The notes: a model not told the origin generated them from the sequence alone. Positions 18,977 to 28,091 are shown, counted from the stretch's first letter. The stretch is DNA of 64,000 bases from Nocardia arizonensis (GCF_001310275.1 NZ_LGYZ01000049.1:123154-187153), one strand, 5' to 3'. Numbers and translations are program-made.

Positions 18977-19699
18977 TCAGACCTGGTATCCGAGATAGGA
19001 ACGGGCGATCTGTTCGTCGGCATTGATGTCGGCCGGGGTGCCCGACAGCACGACCCGGCCCGTCTCGAGCACATGCGCCCGATCGGCCATGGCGAGCGCG
19101 AGGTGCGCATTCTGCTCCACCACCACGACGGTGGTGCGCTCGGTCCGGTTGACGGTGGCGATAATGGCGAACAGTTCCTGGGTGACCAGCGGCGACAGTC
19201 CCAGTGACGGTTCGTCGAGCAGCAGCAGCCGGGGGCGCATCATGAGCGCGCGGCCGAGCGCGAGCATCTGCTGCTGTCCACCGGACAGTCCGCCCGCCTG
19301 CTGGTGGAGTTTGTCTTTCAGGATCGGGAAATAGCCGAAGACCCGCTCGAGATCCGCGCGGACGGCGGCGTTGTCGCGTCGGGTGAACGCACCGAGACGC
19401 AGGTTGTCTGCGACGCTGAGTGGCGCGAACGTGCCGCGCCCCTGCGGCACGTGGGCGACGCCGAGCCGGGCAACCGACTCGGGATTGCGCCTGCCCAGCG
19501 GCTCGCCGTCGATCCGCACACTGCCCGCGCGGGCGCGGACCATACCGCTGACCGTGCGCAGCAGTGTGGTCTTCCCCGCACCGTTGGGGCCGAGGATCGC
19601 GCAGACCTCACCGCGCCCGACCGACAGGCTCACACCATGCAGAACCTGCGCCGCGCCGTATCCTGCGCGCAGATCGTCGATGACCAGGAAATCGCTCAT
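18977..19699 (-). CDS. livF: ABC transporter ATP-binding protein LivF
   Basis: A 240-residue ATPase. Walker A is LGPNGAGKTT, the signature is LSGGQQQM, Walker B is LLLLDEPSLGL, and the switch His is in VVVVEQNAHLAL. The short LivF-type end (ARSYLGYQV) is present. ATG 19699 was chosen; it overlaps the LivG stop by four bases. It should dimerise with LivG to drive transport. Confidence 0.93.
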   Translation of the reverse strand: MSDFLVIDDLRAGYGAAQVLHGVSLSVGRGEVCAILGPNGAGKTTLLRTVSGMVRARAGSVRIDGEPLGRRNPESVARLGVAHVPQGRGTFAPLSVADNLRLGAFTRRDNAAVRADLERVFGYFPILKDKLHQQAGGLSGGQQQMLALGRALMMRPRLLLLDEPSLGLSPLVTQELFAIIATVNRTERTTVVVVEQNAHLALAMADRAHVLETGRVVLSGTPADINADEQIARSYLGYQV

Positions 19700-20454
19700 G
19701 CCGGCGTCCCGAGGTAGGCGGCGATCACATCGGGGTGGCGCTGCACCTGTTCGGGCGTGCCCTCGGCGATGACCCGCCCGAAGTCCAGGCACACCACCCG
19801 ATCGCAGATGCCCATCACGAACCCCATGTGGTGTTCGACCACGATCACCGTGAGTCCGAGCTCGGCCCGCAATTCCTTGACCAGCGCGGCGAATTCGGCG
19901 ACCTCGCCGTGACTCAGTCCGTTGACCGGTTCGTCCAGCATCAGCAGCCGCGGTCGGCAGGCCAACGCTCTCGCCAATTCGACGCGCTTGAGCGTGCCGA
20001 ACGGCAGCCCGGTCGCGGGATGGTCGGCGACCGCGGTGAGACCGAGGCGTTCGAGTACCTGCTGCACCTCGGTGTCGAGTCGGTCCTCCTCACGTCGCAC
20101 CCCGGGCAGTCGCAGCGCCGCGCCGACGAATCCGGCCTTCGCCCGGTGGTGCGCACCGACCAGAACGTTGTCGCGCACCGACATGTGCTCGAACAGGCCG
20201 AGATTCTGGAATGTCCTGGCGATGCCGAGTCCGGCCAGTTCGTCGGGGCGGCGGCGGAGCAGGGCGACATCGCCGTAGGCGACCGTGCCACCGTCGGGTC
20301 GGCCGCGACCGGTCAGGCAGTTGAACAGGGTGGTCTTTCCCGCGCCGTTGGGGCCGATGAGTCCGAGCATCTCCGACTCACCGACATCGAAGCTCACATC
20401 GTCCAGTGCGGTGACACCACCGAACCGGACGGTCACATTTCGTATTTCCAGCAC
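19696..20454 (-). CDS. livG: ABC transporter ATP-binding protein LivG
   Basis: A 252-residue ATPase, first gene of the operon. Walker A is IGPNGAGKTT, with the LivG-type GIARTFQNLGLFEHMSV region. The signature is altered: where LSYGQ-like sequence is expected it reads LPFGTLKRVELARAL. Walker B is RLLMLDEPVNGLS and the switch His is in VVEHHMGFV. GTG 20454 was chosen because GGAGG sits five bases upstream; an in-frame ATG at 20487 would add 11 residues. The order livG-livF-livH-livM-livK with overlaps throughout marks a single operon on the minus strand. Confidence 0.92.
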   Translation of the reverse strand: MLEIRNVTVRFGGVTALDDVSFDVGESEMLGLIGPNGAGKTTLFNCLTGRGRPDGGTVAYGDVALLRRRPDELAGLGIARTFQNLGLFEHMSVRDNVLVGAHHRAKAGFVGAALRLPGVRREEDRLDTEVQQVLERLGLTAVADHPATGLPFGTLKRVELARALACRPRLLMLDEPVNGLSHGEVAEFAALVKELRAELGLTVIVVEHHMGFVMGICDRVVCLDFGRVIAEGTPEQVQRHPDVIAAYLGTPA

Positions 20455-20972
20455 GTCTTCCTCCGGTCCCGGGCCGCGTCGGTTCAACGCGAGTTCGGGT
20501 GCGCGCTACCTGAATTCGCAGGTCAGGCTGCACATTGCGCTCAGATCAAACCAGACGGCCGACACGGCGGGCGGCTTCAGTGCGGATGGCGAATAGGTCA
20601 AGAGAAAAATCCCAAATGTCCGGGTTCGCGGGCGGTAGATGGTGTATTCGCATCGCTCGCGGATCGCGGGTTCCCGACAACCGAAAGAACCCGAACCGGT
20701 GGCACTTCCGCTCGATGGCGGTCTACCCACCGGAGCGCACCGCGGAAACCTCGGCATCGAAACGACGTGCGGGACTCCCGCCGACACGATCGGAAAGTCA
20801 CCGACGACGCGAACGGTCCACGGCGCCCGTGGGTGCGTATCCGCAGGCCGATCGTTCGAGTGCGGCGAATCGCCGCGGTACGCGTCGGTCGCGGAGGCCG
20901 GGGCCGAGCGCTTCTACAGTCTCCGACCGGTAGCGCTCGACGCCGATCGGACGAGACGAAAGCGAGGGCCGG
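20455..20972. other. Divergent intergenic region upstream of the transporter operon
   Basis: About 520 bases without a convincing gene, though several short frames are open. It must hold the promoter of the livGFHMK operon and that of the small secreted protein at 20973. An AT-rich patch (AGAGAAAAATCCCAAATG, about 20601-20618) is the only clear composition change. Confidence 0.45.
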
Positions 20973-21341
20973 GTGCGCACGATTGTCGGTGTGGTGGCCG
21001 CGGTCGCGGTGGCGGGTGTGCTGGGCGGGGCGGACGCGGCGAGGGCGGCGCCGCCCGACGCGGCGCCGAAATGCCGGATCCAGGCACACCGCTGGCAGTT
21101 CCTGACCGACGCGGTATTCGACGGCAGCGGATTCGTCCTCGCCGACGGTGCGGCCCGCGCCGCCGCCGACCGGGATCGGATTCCGGTCGCCGATCTCCCG
21201 GCGAACCGCCTCATCGTCGGAGCCGGACAGTCGCCGCGCGCGATCGCCTCTCCCCTACTCGTGATCACCGTGGCGGGCGTGCGAGGCGTCACCCACGTCG
21301 CCGACGTCTCCTGTGCGGTGCCCGACGCCAACGGCCGGTAG
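20973..21341 (+). CDS. Small secreted hypothetical protein
   Basis: A 122-residue protein with a signal peptide (residues about 1-25, VGVVAAVAVAGVLGG then ADAARAAP). The mature part of about 95 residues has two cysteines, in APKCRIQAHR and ADVSCAVPD, that could form a disulfide, and is otherwise a short alpha/beta sequence I do not recognise. The start is GTG with GCGAGGG a few bases upstream. It converges on the methyltransferase gene. Confidence 0.6.
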   Translation: MRTIVGVVAAVAVAGVLGGADAARAAPPDAAPKCRIQAHRWQFLTDAVFDGSGFVLADGAARAAADRDRIPVADLPANRLIVGAGQSPRAIASPLLVITVAGVRGVTHVADVSCAVPDANGR

Positions 21342-21378
21342 CCGGGCGCCGACGGCCGTGCGGAATACGCGCACCCGG

Positions 21379-22002
21379 TCACCCGCCGCGGGTGAAGATC
21401 GCGACCAGGAATTCGGAATCCTCGGCGAAGGGCCGTAGATCCCAGGTCGACAGCAGCAGGTCGCGGCGCAGGCCCGCGGTGTCGGCGTCGGCGAGGAAGT
21501 CGACGAATTCGTAGCCGCGGCCCGCGCCGAAGCCGATGGCCGCCCGCCCGGTGGGCGCCAGGTGCCCGGCGATATTCGCCAGCACCGCCACCCGGGTTTC
21601 GGGCGCGAGGAATGGCATGACATTGCCCGCGCTCACGACGGCGTCGAAATCGGCGTCGACGCCGCGCGCGGGCAGATCCAGTTCGGCCAGGTCGCCGACG
21701 AGCCAGCGCGGGCCCGGGTGGTCCTGTTCCGCCGCGGCGATCAGCACCGGATCGACATCCACGCCGACCACTGTGTGTCCGGCGCGGTGCAGATGAGCGC
21801 CGATACGTCCCGCGCCACAGCCCGCGTCCAGCACGCGCGACCCGCGCACGAGCATGGCATCCACCATCCGCGCCTCTCCGACGATGTCGTGCCCATCGGC
21901 CGCCAGATCGCGAAATCGCCGCACGAAACCCGCGGAATGCGCCGGGTCCGCGGCGACCACCTCCTCCCACCTGCTCGGTATGCGTCCGCCGCCTGTGCCC
22001 AC
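21379..22002 (-). CDS. Class I SAM-dependent methyltransferase
   Basis: A 207-residue methyltransferase. The SAM-binding motif I is VLDAGCGAGRIGAHLHRAGH, motif II is VVGVDVDPVLIAAA, and DAVVSAGNVMPFL is motif IV. The C-terminal half has IGFGAGRGYEFVDFL. GTG 22002 was preferred because GAGGAG lies six bases upstream; an in-frame start at 22038 would add 12 residues. The acceptor substrate is unknown and the neighbours give no clue. Confidence 0.85.
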   Translation of the reverse strand: MGTGGGRIPSRWEEVVAADPAHSAGFVRRFRDLAADGHDIVGEARMVDAMLVRGSRVLDAGCGAGRIGAHLHRAGHTVVGVDVDPVLIAAAEQDHPGPRWLVGDLAELDLPARGVDADFDAVVSAGNVMPFLAPETRVAVLANIAGHLAPTGRAAIGFGAGRGYEFVDFLADADTAGLRRDLLLSTWDLRPFAEDSEFLVAIFTRGG

Positions 22003-22218
22003 TGCCGTCTCCTCGTCCGATCCGCTACCGCTGAGCACACCCTAGACGGCGTTCGCGCCCCGCCGGTCGTCGCGGGGAGCCGATACGAACACGCCGCGCC
22101 GGAGTGCGGGAACCTCATCCGAGACGTTCGACCGATCAGTACGCTGTCCGCGTGGTCGCCCGACCCGGCCCGCCGCGTGTCAGGGGGCCGGCACCGGTTC
22201 CCTCGGAAGCAGGAGTTC

Positions 22219-23550
22219 ATGCGCTCGCACACTCGCCGCCGCGCCCTCGCCCTCCTCGCGGCCGCCACCGCCGCCGTGCCCGCCCTCGGCGGCGCTCCCG
22301 CCGCCCAGGCCCGTCCCGCACCGCCTGCCCGGGTAGCGCCGCTCGGCGCGGATTTCCTGTGGGGTGTCGCCGCGTCGGGATTCCAGTCCGAAGGGCATGC
22401 GCCGGACAGCAATTGGTCGCGGTACGTGGCGCAGGGCAAGACCGCCGATCCGTACCTCGATTCGGTCGACTTCTACTCCCGCTACCGCTCCGATGTCGCG
22501 CTGGCGGCGAATCTGGGCGCGCGGGTGTACCGGATCGGGATCGAGTGGGCGCGCGTGCAACCCGCGCCGGGGGTATGGGACGAGAACGGCCTGCGGTTCT
22601 ACGACGATCTGATCGGCGCCATCACCGCCGCCGGGATGCGCCCCATGCTGACCCTGGACCACTGGGTGTACCCGGGCTGGGAGGTCGATCGCGGCGGCTG
22701 GGCCGATCCCGGAATGGTCGCGAATTGGCTGGCCAACGCCCGCACCGTCGTCGACCGCTACGCTCCGGCGAATCCGCTCTGGGTCACCTTCAACGAACCG
22801 TCGATCTACGTACTCCACGAGACCCGCTACGGCGGCATCTCCCCCGCGGACGCGCCCGCGATGTTCGACCGGATAGCCCAGGCGCACAACAGCATCTACG
22901 ACCACATACACGCCGTGCAGCCCGGCGCGATGGTCACCAGCAATGTCGCCTACATCCCCGCCGCCGAGGACGCGGTGAACGGCGCGACCCTCGTGGACCG
23001 GATCGCGGACAGACTCGACTACATCGGCATCGACTACTACTACGGTCTGTCGCCCGAGACCCTGGCCGCCTCAGCCAGTTTCACCGAGCTCTGGAAGAAT
23101 CCGCTCCAGCCCGAGGGCATCTACTACGCCCTACAGCACTACGCGCGCCGCTATCCGGGCAAGCCGCTCTACGTCGTCGAGAACAGCATCCCCACCGAGA
23201 ACGGACTGCCGCGCGCCGACGGCTACACCCGCGCGGACAACCTGCGCGACACCGTGTACTGGCTCCAGCGCGCCGCGGCCGACGGCATCGATCTCATCGG
23301 CTACAACTACTGGAGCCTCACCGACAACTACGAGTGGGGTTCCTACACACCGCGTTTCGGCCTCTACACCGTCGAGGTCCTGACCGACCCCACCCTGACC
23401 CGCACACCCACCGACGCGGTCGCCGCCTACACCGCGATCATCCGCGACGGCGGCGTCGCGGCGGACTACCGGCCCACCCGCGCACCCGTCGCCTGCTCGT
23501 TCGTCGACGGCCTCGCCGGCTGCGCCGATCCGGTCACCGTGCCCCGCTGA
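22219..23550 (+). CDS. Secreted glycoside hydrolase family 1-like enzyme
   Basis: A 443-residue protein with an Arg-rich N-terminus (HTRRRALALLAAATAAVP) that acts as a Sec or Tat signal. The GH1 (beta/alpha)8 barrel follows: LGADFLWGVAASGFQSEG at the start, RIGIEWARVQP, WVTFNEPS with acid/base E193, and PLYVVENSIP with the likely nucleophile E321 (usually YITENG in GH1). WSLTDNYEWGSYTPRFGLY closes the active site. A Cys pair near the C-terminus (VACSFVDGLAGCAD) may form a disulfide. ATG 22219 is supported by AGGAG directly upstream. A beta-glucosidase or related activity outside the cell is likely. Confidence 0.85.
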   Translation: MRSHTRRRALALLAAATAAVPALGGAPAAQARPAPPARVAPLGADFLWGVAASGFQSEGHAPDSNWSRYVAQGKTADPYLDSVDFYSRYRSDVALAANLGARVYRIGIEWARVQPAPGVWDENGLRFYDDLIGAITAAGMRPMLTLDHWVYPGWEVDRGGWADPGMVANWLANARTVVDRYAPANPLWVTFNEPSIYVLHETRYGGISPADAPAMFDRIAQAHNSIYDHIHAVQPGAMVTSNVAYIPAAEDAVNGATLVDRIADRLDYIGIDYYYGLSPETLAASASFTELWKNPLQPEGIYYALQHYARRYPGKPLYVVENSIPTENGLPRADGYTRADNLRDTVYWLQRAAADGIDLIGYNYWSLTDNYEWGSYTPRFGLYTVEVLTDPTLTRTPTDAVAAYTAIIRDGGVAADYRPTRAPVACSFVDGLAGCADPVTVPR

Positions 23551-23641
23551 ACCCGCACCGGGCATCGCGTCAGCAGCCGCTCCCGGTCGCGCTCGCGCAA
23601 AGATGCTGCCGTACAGCATGTTCGGCGGTAACCTCCGGCAA

Positions 23642-24814
23642 ATGAATCACAAGCTCTGGTTGCTCGGGCGCTCCGCCTGCGTCGGCGCGCACGTACTGGG
23701 CGAAGCCCTCACCCGACCGAAGGCGCGGTCCATCGATGACGTCCCGGTGTCCGGTCAGACGATCACCCCCGAATGGCTGACCGCGGTCCTCTGTCGTGAC
23801 ACGCCCGGCGCGGAGGTGGTCTCGTTCGCGACGTCCAACGGCAGCGAGGGCACATCGACCCGCATCGCCATCGAGGTCGACTACAACCCCGCGGGCCGCG
23901 AGGCCGGACTGCCGACGCGGTTGTTCGCCAAGACCACCACCGCCATGTCCCAGCGCATCCTGCTCGGCGGCGGCAAGATGATCGACGGGGAGACCCGCTT
24001 CTTCCGCGACTTCCGCCCGCAGGTCGACATGGAGGCCCCCATCGGGTACTGGGGCGCCGCGCACGCCGGATCGTGGCGGTCCATCGCGCTCATGGAGGAT
24101 GTCGCCGCCACCCGCGGCGCGCGATTCATCGAGCCCACCGCCCGTGTCACCCGCGAGCAGATGGAGGATCTGGTCCGCAACCTGGCCCGGCTGCACCGCA
24201 CCTTCTGGGCGCGGCCGTCGATCGAGGTGCTCAAGACCACGACCGAGGCCCTTCAGGCGTATCTGGCCGCCATCGACATGAAGAAGCGCTGCGAGGTCGG
24301 GCTACGTCGCGCCGAATCGGTGGTCCCCGAATCGCTACGCGGTCAGAGCGATCGATTGTGGGCGGGCGTGGAACGCGCCATCGACAAGGCGACCACCGAA
24401 TTCCCGCCGACCCTGCTGCACGGCGACCCGCATATCGGCCAGACCTATGTCACCGGCGAGGGACGCATGGGCTATGTCGACTGGCAGGTCGTCATGCGCG
24501 GCGGCTGGGCACACGATTTCGCCTACACCGTCAACTCGGGATGCGATCCCGAGGATCGCCGCGCCTGGGACCGCGACCTGCTGGTGGCCTACCTCGACGA
24601 ACTCGGCGACCTCGACGGGGGCGCCCCCACCGTCGACCAGGCGTGGGACGCCTACCGCCAGCAGTCCATGTTCGCCTACGCCGCATGGGCTTTCACCATC
24701 GGGCGCGCCGCCTACCAGCCGCGCATGCAGTCCACCGAGACCTGCCTGACCCTGCTCGAGCGGATCACCACCGCCATCGACGACCACCGCTCACTCGACG
24801 CGCTCGGCGTCTGA
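23642..24814 (+). CDS. Phosphotransferase/ecdysteroid kinase-like family protein
   Basis: A 390-residue protein of the APH/EcKL (DUF1679-like) kinase-fold group. The N-lobe has SFATSNGSEGTSTRIAIEV and a Lys in RLFAKTTTAMS. The catalytic loop is TLLHGDPHIGQTYV, where kinases have HGDxHxxN, so the usual Asn is a Gln. MGYVDWQVVMRG is the metal-binding region (usually xxDF/DW). ATG 23642 is preferred; ATG 23603 is an in-frame alternative, and no clear ribosome binding site decides. Relatives in actinomycetes often occur with lipid or sterol genes, but the substrate is unknown. Confidence 0.8.
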   Translation: MNHKLWLLGRSACVGAHVLGEALTRPKARSIDDVPVSGQTITPEWLTAVLCRDTPGAEVVSFATSNGSEGTSTRIAIEVDYNPAGREAGLPTRLFAKTTTAMSQRILLGGGKMIDGETRFFRDFRPQVDMEAPIGYWGAAHAGSWRSIALMEDVAATRGARFIEPTARVTREQMEDLVRNLARLHRTFWARPSIEVLKTTTEALQAYLAAIDMKKRCEVGLRRAESVVPESLRGQSDRLWAGVERAIDKATTEFPPTLLHGDPHIGQTYVTGEGRMGYVDWQVVMRGGWAHDFAYTVNSGCDPEDRRAWDRDLLVAYLDELGDLDGGAPTVDQAWDAYRQQSMFAYAAWAFTIGRAAYQPRMQSTETCLTLLERITTAIDDHRSLDALGV

Positions 24815-24818
24815 CCGT

Positions 24819-24857
24819 CGTTCGCGCGCCGCCCATACCGGCCGCGGCGCGCGAACG
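24819..24857 (+). terminator. Strong hairpin terminator after the phosphotransferase gene
   Basis: CGTTCGCGCGCCGC (24819-24832) pairs with GCGGCGCGCGAACG (24844-24857): fourteen perfect pairs with an 11-base loop, starting 5 bases after the stop codon. Confidence 0.75.
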
Positions 24858-25092
24858 CCCGATTTTGCTCGGAATTCCCGGGATACCGACTCGTCCGCTC
24901 CGTTCGGCGCGAATACGCCACTCGGCCATGTTCATTCGGGACCGCTCACCTCGGGTCAACATGTTCGCCGTCGGCGACGTAGAGTGGTCGAGGCTTCGAT
25001 GCCGTTCGGATCACCGGCACCGTCGCCGGAGCTCGGCCCAGCGTGACTCTTATTCGAATCCTCTGCACAGAAAGACACATCGGGAGTTCTGC

Positions 25093-26331
25093 TTGAGCAC
25101 AACATCCGCCGTCGACCGGTGCCCGGTCGCACACGGCTCACCGATCCTCTCCGACGAACCGCGCGTGCCGCTGCACTCGCCCGAATTCGCCGCCGACCCA
25201 CACGATTTCTACGACAGCATGCGCCGCCGGTACGGTTCGCTGGCTCCCGTCGAGCTGTCGCCCGGCGTACCCGCCACACTGGTCATCTCCTACCGCACCG
25301 CGGTGCGCATCCTCAACGACCCGGAGCATTTTCCGGCCGATCCGCGCACCTGGCAGCAGAGTGTGCCCGCGGACTGCCCGATCCTGCCGCTGCTGGAATG
25401 GCGGCCGATGGCAAGCCGCAGCACCGGACTGGAATTCGTGCGCTACCGCCAGGCCATCACCGCCAGTATCAAACAGGTCGACCTGTTCACCACACGTCAG
25501 GCGGTCGAGGAGACGGCCCTGGGACTGGTCAACTCCTTCTGCGGCGACGGTAAAGCCGATCTGATCAGCCAGTACGTCTTCCCGCTCGTCTTCGCCGCGG
25601 TCAACCACATGCTGGGCTGTCCGCCCGAGATCGGGCAGCAGGTCGCCGCGGGCACGGCGGCCCTGCTCGAAGGGGTCGACGCCGAGAAGGGCAACCAGAT
25701 GCTCAGCGATGCGCTCATGCGTCTGGTGGCGCTGAAGAAATCCGAACCAGGCCGCGACCTCACCTCGGCACTGTTGGAGCATCCGCTCGACGATGTCGAA
25801 GTGTCACATCATGTTTCGCAGGTCTACGGCACCGGCATCGAGTTCGAGCTCAACTTCGTCGTCAACACCCTGCTGCTCATCCTGACCGACGACCGTTTCG
25901 GCGGCAGCGTCGTCGCGGGCAACCTGTCCTCCCGCGACGCGCTCGACGAGGTCCTCTTCAACGACCCGCCGTTGGCGAATCTGCTCGTCACCTATCCCCG
26001 CCAGCCGGTCCTCATAGACGATGTCTGGCTGCCCGCCCACCAACCGGTGGTCATCAGCATGGCCGCATGCAACAACGACCCGGCCATCCGCGCGGAAGAC
26101 CTCACCGGCAACCGGGCGCACCTCGCCTGGGGCATAGGCCCGCACGCCTGCCCCGCCCAATCCCTGGCATACCTCATCGCCCAATCCGCCATCGACCAAC
26201 TCCTCGACGTCCTGCCCGAGATAACCCTCGACCCCACCGCGGGCTCCCCGACCTGGCGGCCCGGCCCTTTTCATCGAGCACTCACCACTCTGCCCGTGGT
26301 CTTCCCGCCCGCGACCCCCTTGCTCGTCTAG
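25093..26331 (+). CDS. Atypical cytochrome P450, CYP157/conservon-like, lacking ExxR
   Basis: A 412-residue P450-fold protein. The heme loop is AHLAWGIGPHACPAQSLA with Cys ligand C353, but the usual Phe is Trp (W346) and the Gly after the Cys is missing (CPA). The K-helix reads LDEVLFNDPP: the ExxR Arg is Phe (E286-V-L-F289). The I-helix has YGTGIEFELNF in place of the acid-alcohol pair. The same departures, including a lost ExxR Arg, are known in the Streptomyces CYP157 family of the conservon operons. TTG 25093 was chosen because GGGAG lies six bases upstream. No conservon kinase, roadblock or GTPase gene is near, so it stands alone. Confidence 0.85.
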   Translation: MSTTSAVDRCPVAHGSPILSDEPRVPLHSPEFAADPHDFYDSMRRRYGSLAPVELSPGVPATLVISYRTAVRILNDPEHFPADPRTWQQSVPADCPILPLLEWRPMASRSTGLEFVRYRQAITASIKQVDLFTTRQAVEETALGLVNSFCGDGKADLISQYVFPLVFAAVNHMLGCPPEIGQQVAAGTAALLEGVDAEKGNQMLSDALMRLVALKKSEPGRDLTSALLEHPLDDVEVSHHVSQVYGTGIEFELNFVVNTLLLILTDDRFGGSVVAGNLSSRDALDEVLFNDPPLANLLVTYPRQPVLIDDVWLPAHQPVVISMAACNNDPAIRAEDLTGNRAHLAWGIGPHACPAQSLAYLIAQSAIDQLLDVLPEITLDPTAGSPTWRPGPFHRALTTLPVVFPPATPLLV

Positions 26332-26339
26332 CCGCGCGG

Positions 26340-26610
26340 CGCGTCCGCCACACCTGTCGCGCCTCGACCACCGACACAGGTAGATGGTCACCGGGCCGCC
26401 GAACGCGTTGATCAGCAGACCGAGCACGATCGGGTACCTGGGCACGATGCGGGCGGTGAGCGCACCGACGACGAACGCGGCCGGAATCCAGCCGTGAGAG
26501 AGCCCGCCACTCGGACCCGCCGCGCGGTGAGGCCGGTGCGCCCGCCGGACAGCGGCGGCAGGCCGATCATGGTGAGCGCCCGCCGTCGCCCGGCGGGCTG
26601 GATCACACCG
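26340..26610 (-). pseudogene. Probable remnant of a FecCD-type iron-siderophore ABC permease
   Basis: On the minus strand, about 26500 to 26365 encodes AAFVVGALTARIVPRY then PIVLGLLINAFGGPVTIYLC. This resembles the last helices of FecCD permeases, whose end reads like PVGILTALIGGPFFLWLLRR. An upstream piece in a different frame (MIGLPPLSGGRTGLTARR, about 26570-26515) could be the preceding segment. The rest of the roughly 330-residue protein is absent and no stop follows in the expected place, so this is a truncated, frameshifted relic. Confidence 0.4.
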
Positions 26611-26648
26611 CGTTAACCACCGCCGCCCTCCATCGCGATAACTCCAGT

Positions 26649-26685
26649 GACGGCCCCGGATCATCCCCTTCGAACCGGGGCCGTC
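26649..26685. terminator. Hairpin, possible terminator
   Basis: GACGGCCCCGG, a 15-base loop, CCGGGGCCGTC: eleven perfect pairs followed by TTCCCC. It lies downstream of the small membrane protein gene (minus strand) and of the P450 gene. Confidence 0.6.
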
Positions 26686-26740
26686 TTCCCCGGGCGCGCG
26701 CCTACCGCACGGTGTCGGTCACGGCCGCCCGCACATCGAA

Positions 26741-26770
26741 CCGCCCGGTGACACCGTGGTCACCGGGCGG
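26741..26770 (-). terminator. Strong hairpin terminator of the GlsB/YeaQ-family gene
   Basis: CCGCCCGGTGAC, a 6-base loop, GTCACCGGGCGG: twelve perfect pairs, 29 bases past the end of the gene at 26799-27071. Confidence 0.75.
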
Positions 26771-26798
26771 ACGAATCAGGTTCTCGCTCGCGGGCGGG

Positions 26799-27071
26799 TC
26801 ACCGCACCGCGCGCCGCCCGGTGACCAGCCCGACCAGGAACAGCAGGATCACCGCGCCGCCGAGGCAGGTGAAGAAGCTGAACCACAGACCACCACCCTC
26901 GACGTCGACGCCGAGCAGCTTGAGCAGGAAGCCGCCGAGCAGACCGCCGATCACGCCGACCACGATATTCAGCAGGATGCCCTGCTGCGCATCGGTTTTC
27001 ATGATCTTGCTGGCGATCCATCCGGCCAGTCCGCCGATGATGATCCATCCGATGATGCCAAGTCCGAGCAT
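26799..27071 (-). CDS. GlsB/YeaQ/YmgE family membrane protein
   Basis: A 90-residue protein with three hydrophobic segments and the family's glycine pattern: LGIIGWIIIGGLAGWIASKI, then LLNIVVGVIGGLLGGFLL and a C-terminal segment ending VGLVTGRR. These transglycosylase-associated small membrane proteins are common in bacteria and often stress-induced; the molecular role is unproven. ATG 27071 was chosen because AGGAG lies just upstream. Confidence 0.85.
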   Translation of the reverse strand: MLGLGIIGWIIIGGLAGWIASKIMKTDAQQGILLNIVVGVIGGLLGGFLLKLLGVDVEGGGLWFSFFTCLGGAVILLFLVGLVTGRRAVR

Positions 27072-27180
27072 TGCCGTACTCCTGTCCGTGGTGGGCCATC
27101 TCTGGTAACCGATGCGCCCTTCGCCGGCGGCATACCCGGTCGCATCCGGCTCAATCAGCCCCGGATTCCACACCGGACGA

Positions 27181-27876
27181 TCACCTCAGCGCCCGCACGA
27201 TCTCCGCGGACAGCGGACCGGCGGACGCCGGATTCTGCCCGGTGTAGAGCGTGCGATCCACCTGGATGTTCGGTTCCCACGGCGCACCCTCGCGCACGTC
27301 GAGTCCCATCGCCGTCAGCCGATCCTGGAGCAGCCATTTCGCCTTGTCCGCGAAACCCGACTGCGCCTCTTCGGCATTGGTGAACGCCGCGACACGGTAG
27401 CCGACGAACGGCGAATCACCGTCGGCGTCGGCGGTGGCCAGCAGTGCTGCGGGCGCGTGGCACACCACGCCGAGCGGCTTGCCGGAGGCCAAGGCGGCCT
27501 TCAGCAGCGCGGCGGAGTCGGCGTCCTCGGAGAGATCCTCCATGGGGCCGTGCCCGCCCGGATAGTAGACCGCGACGTAGTCGTCGAGATCGACCTCGTC
27601 CAGGCGGCGAGGACGGGTCAGTTCGGTGGCGGATTTCAGCGTCTCGGCCACCCGCACCGCGCCCGCGGGGCCGCCGTTGACCTCGCTGGCGAGGCTGGCG
27701 CGGTCGACCGTCGGCACGACACCGTCCGGGGTCGCGACCACGATCTCGTAGCCGGCGTCGGTGAACGTCTCGTAGGGAGTGGCCACCTCCTCGGCCCAGT
27801 ACCCGGTCGGATGTTTGGTGCCGTCGGCCAGCGTCCAGTGGTCCACACCGGTGATCACGAACAGAATCTTCGACAT
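27181..27876 (-). CDS. DJ-1/PfpI family (Hsp31-like) protein
   Basis: A 231-residue protein of the class I glutamine amidotransferase-like superfamily, DJ-1/PfpI branch. The nucleophile elbow is GKPLGVVCHAPAALLA with the conserved Cys followed by His, and the strand VAVYYPGGHGPMEDL carries the Glu side. Length and the GYWAEEVATPYE opening match Hsp31-type members, which act as glyoxalase III or as holding chaperones against carbonyl stress. It stands alone; the neighbouring membrane protein gene on the same strand has its own start region. Confidence 0.85.
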   Translation of the reverse strand: MSKILFVITGVDHWTLADGTKHPTGYWAEEVATPYETFTDAGYEIVVATPDGVVPTVDRASLASEVNGGPAGAVRVAETLKSATELTRPRRLDEVDLDDYVAVYYPGGHGPMEDLSEDADSAALLKAALASGKPLGVVCHAPAALLATADADGDSPFVGYRVAAFTNAEEAQSGFADKAKWLLQDRLTAMGLDVREGAPWEPNIQVDRTLYTGQNPASAGPLSAEIVRALR

Positions 27877-28091
27877 CTCGCGCCTCCTGATTCCCGAGTG
27901 TTCGGTTACCGACTGTCTCGACCGCCACCGCGCTCGGCGAACGGGTGGCTAACGCGACGCTACTCCCCCGCGGAGTCCATCGGAGCCGATGCGCCACGTC
28001 CGGGGGATCGCCACGGGCCGCCGAACGGCGCGGTCCGCGATCCGGCCCGGTCGGCACGCCGACCGCCTCGCTCGAGCGCTCGGTGGATCGC

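Larger units (their letters stand above)
26332..26798. other. Intergenic stretch with a permease remnant and two terminators
   Basis: No intact gene. It holds the decayed permease fragment (26340-26610) and two perfect hairpins (26649-26685 and 26741-26770), each listed separately. Confidence 0.55.

Noticed and set aside
15796..20454. The livGFHMK operon as a novel transporter
   Set aside because: It is a complete, ordinary HAAT-family ABC transporter; only the ligand is uncertain.
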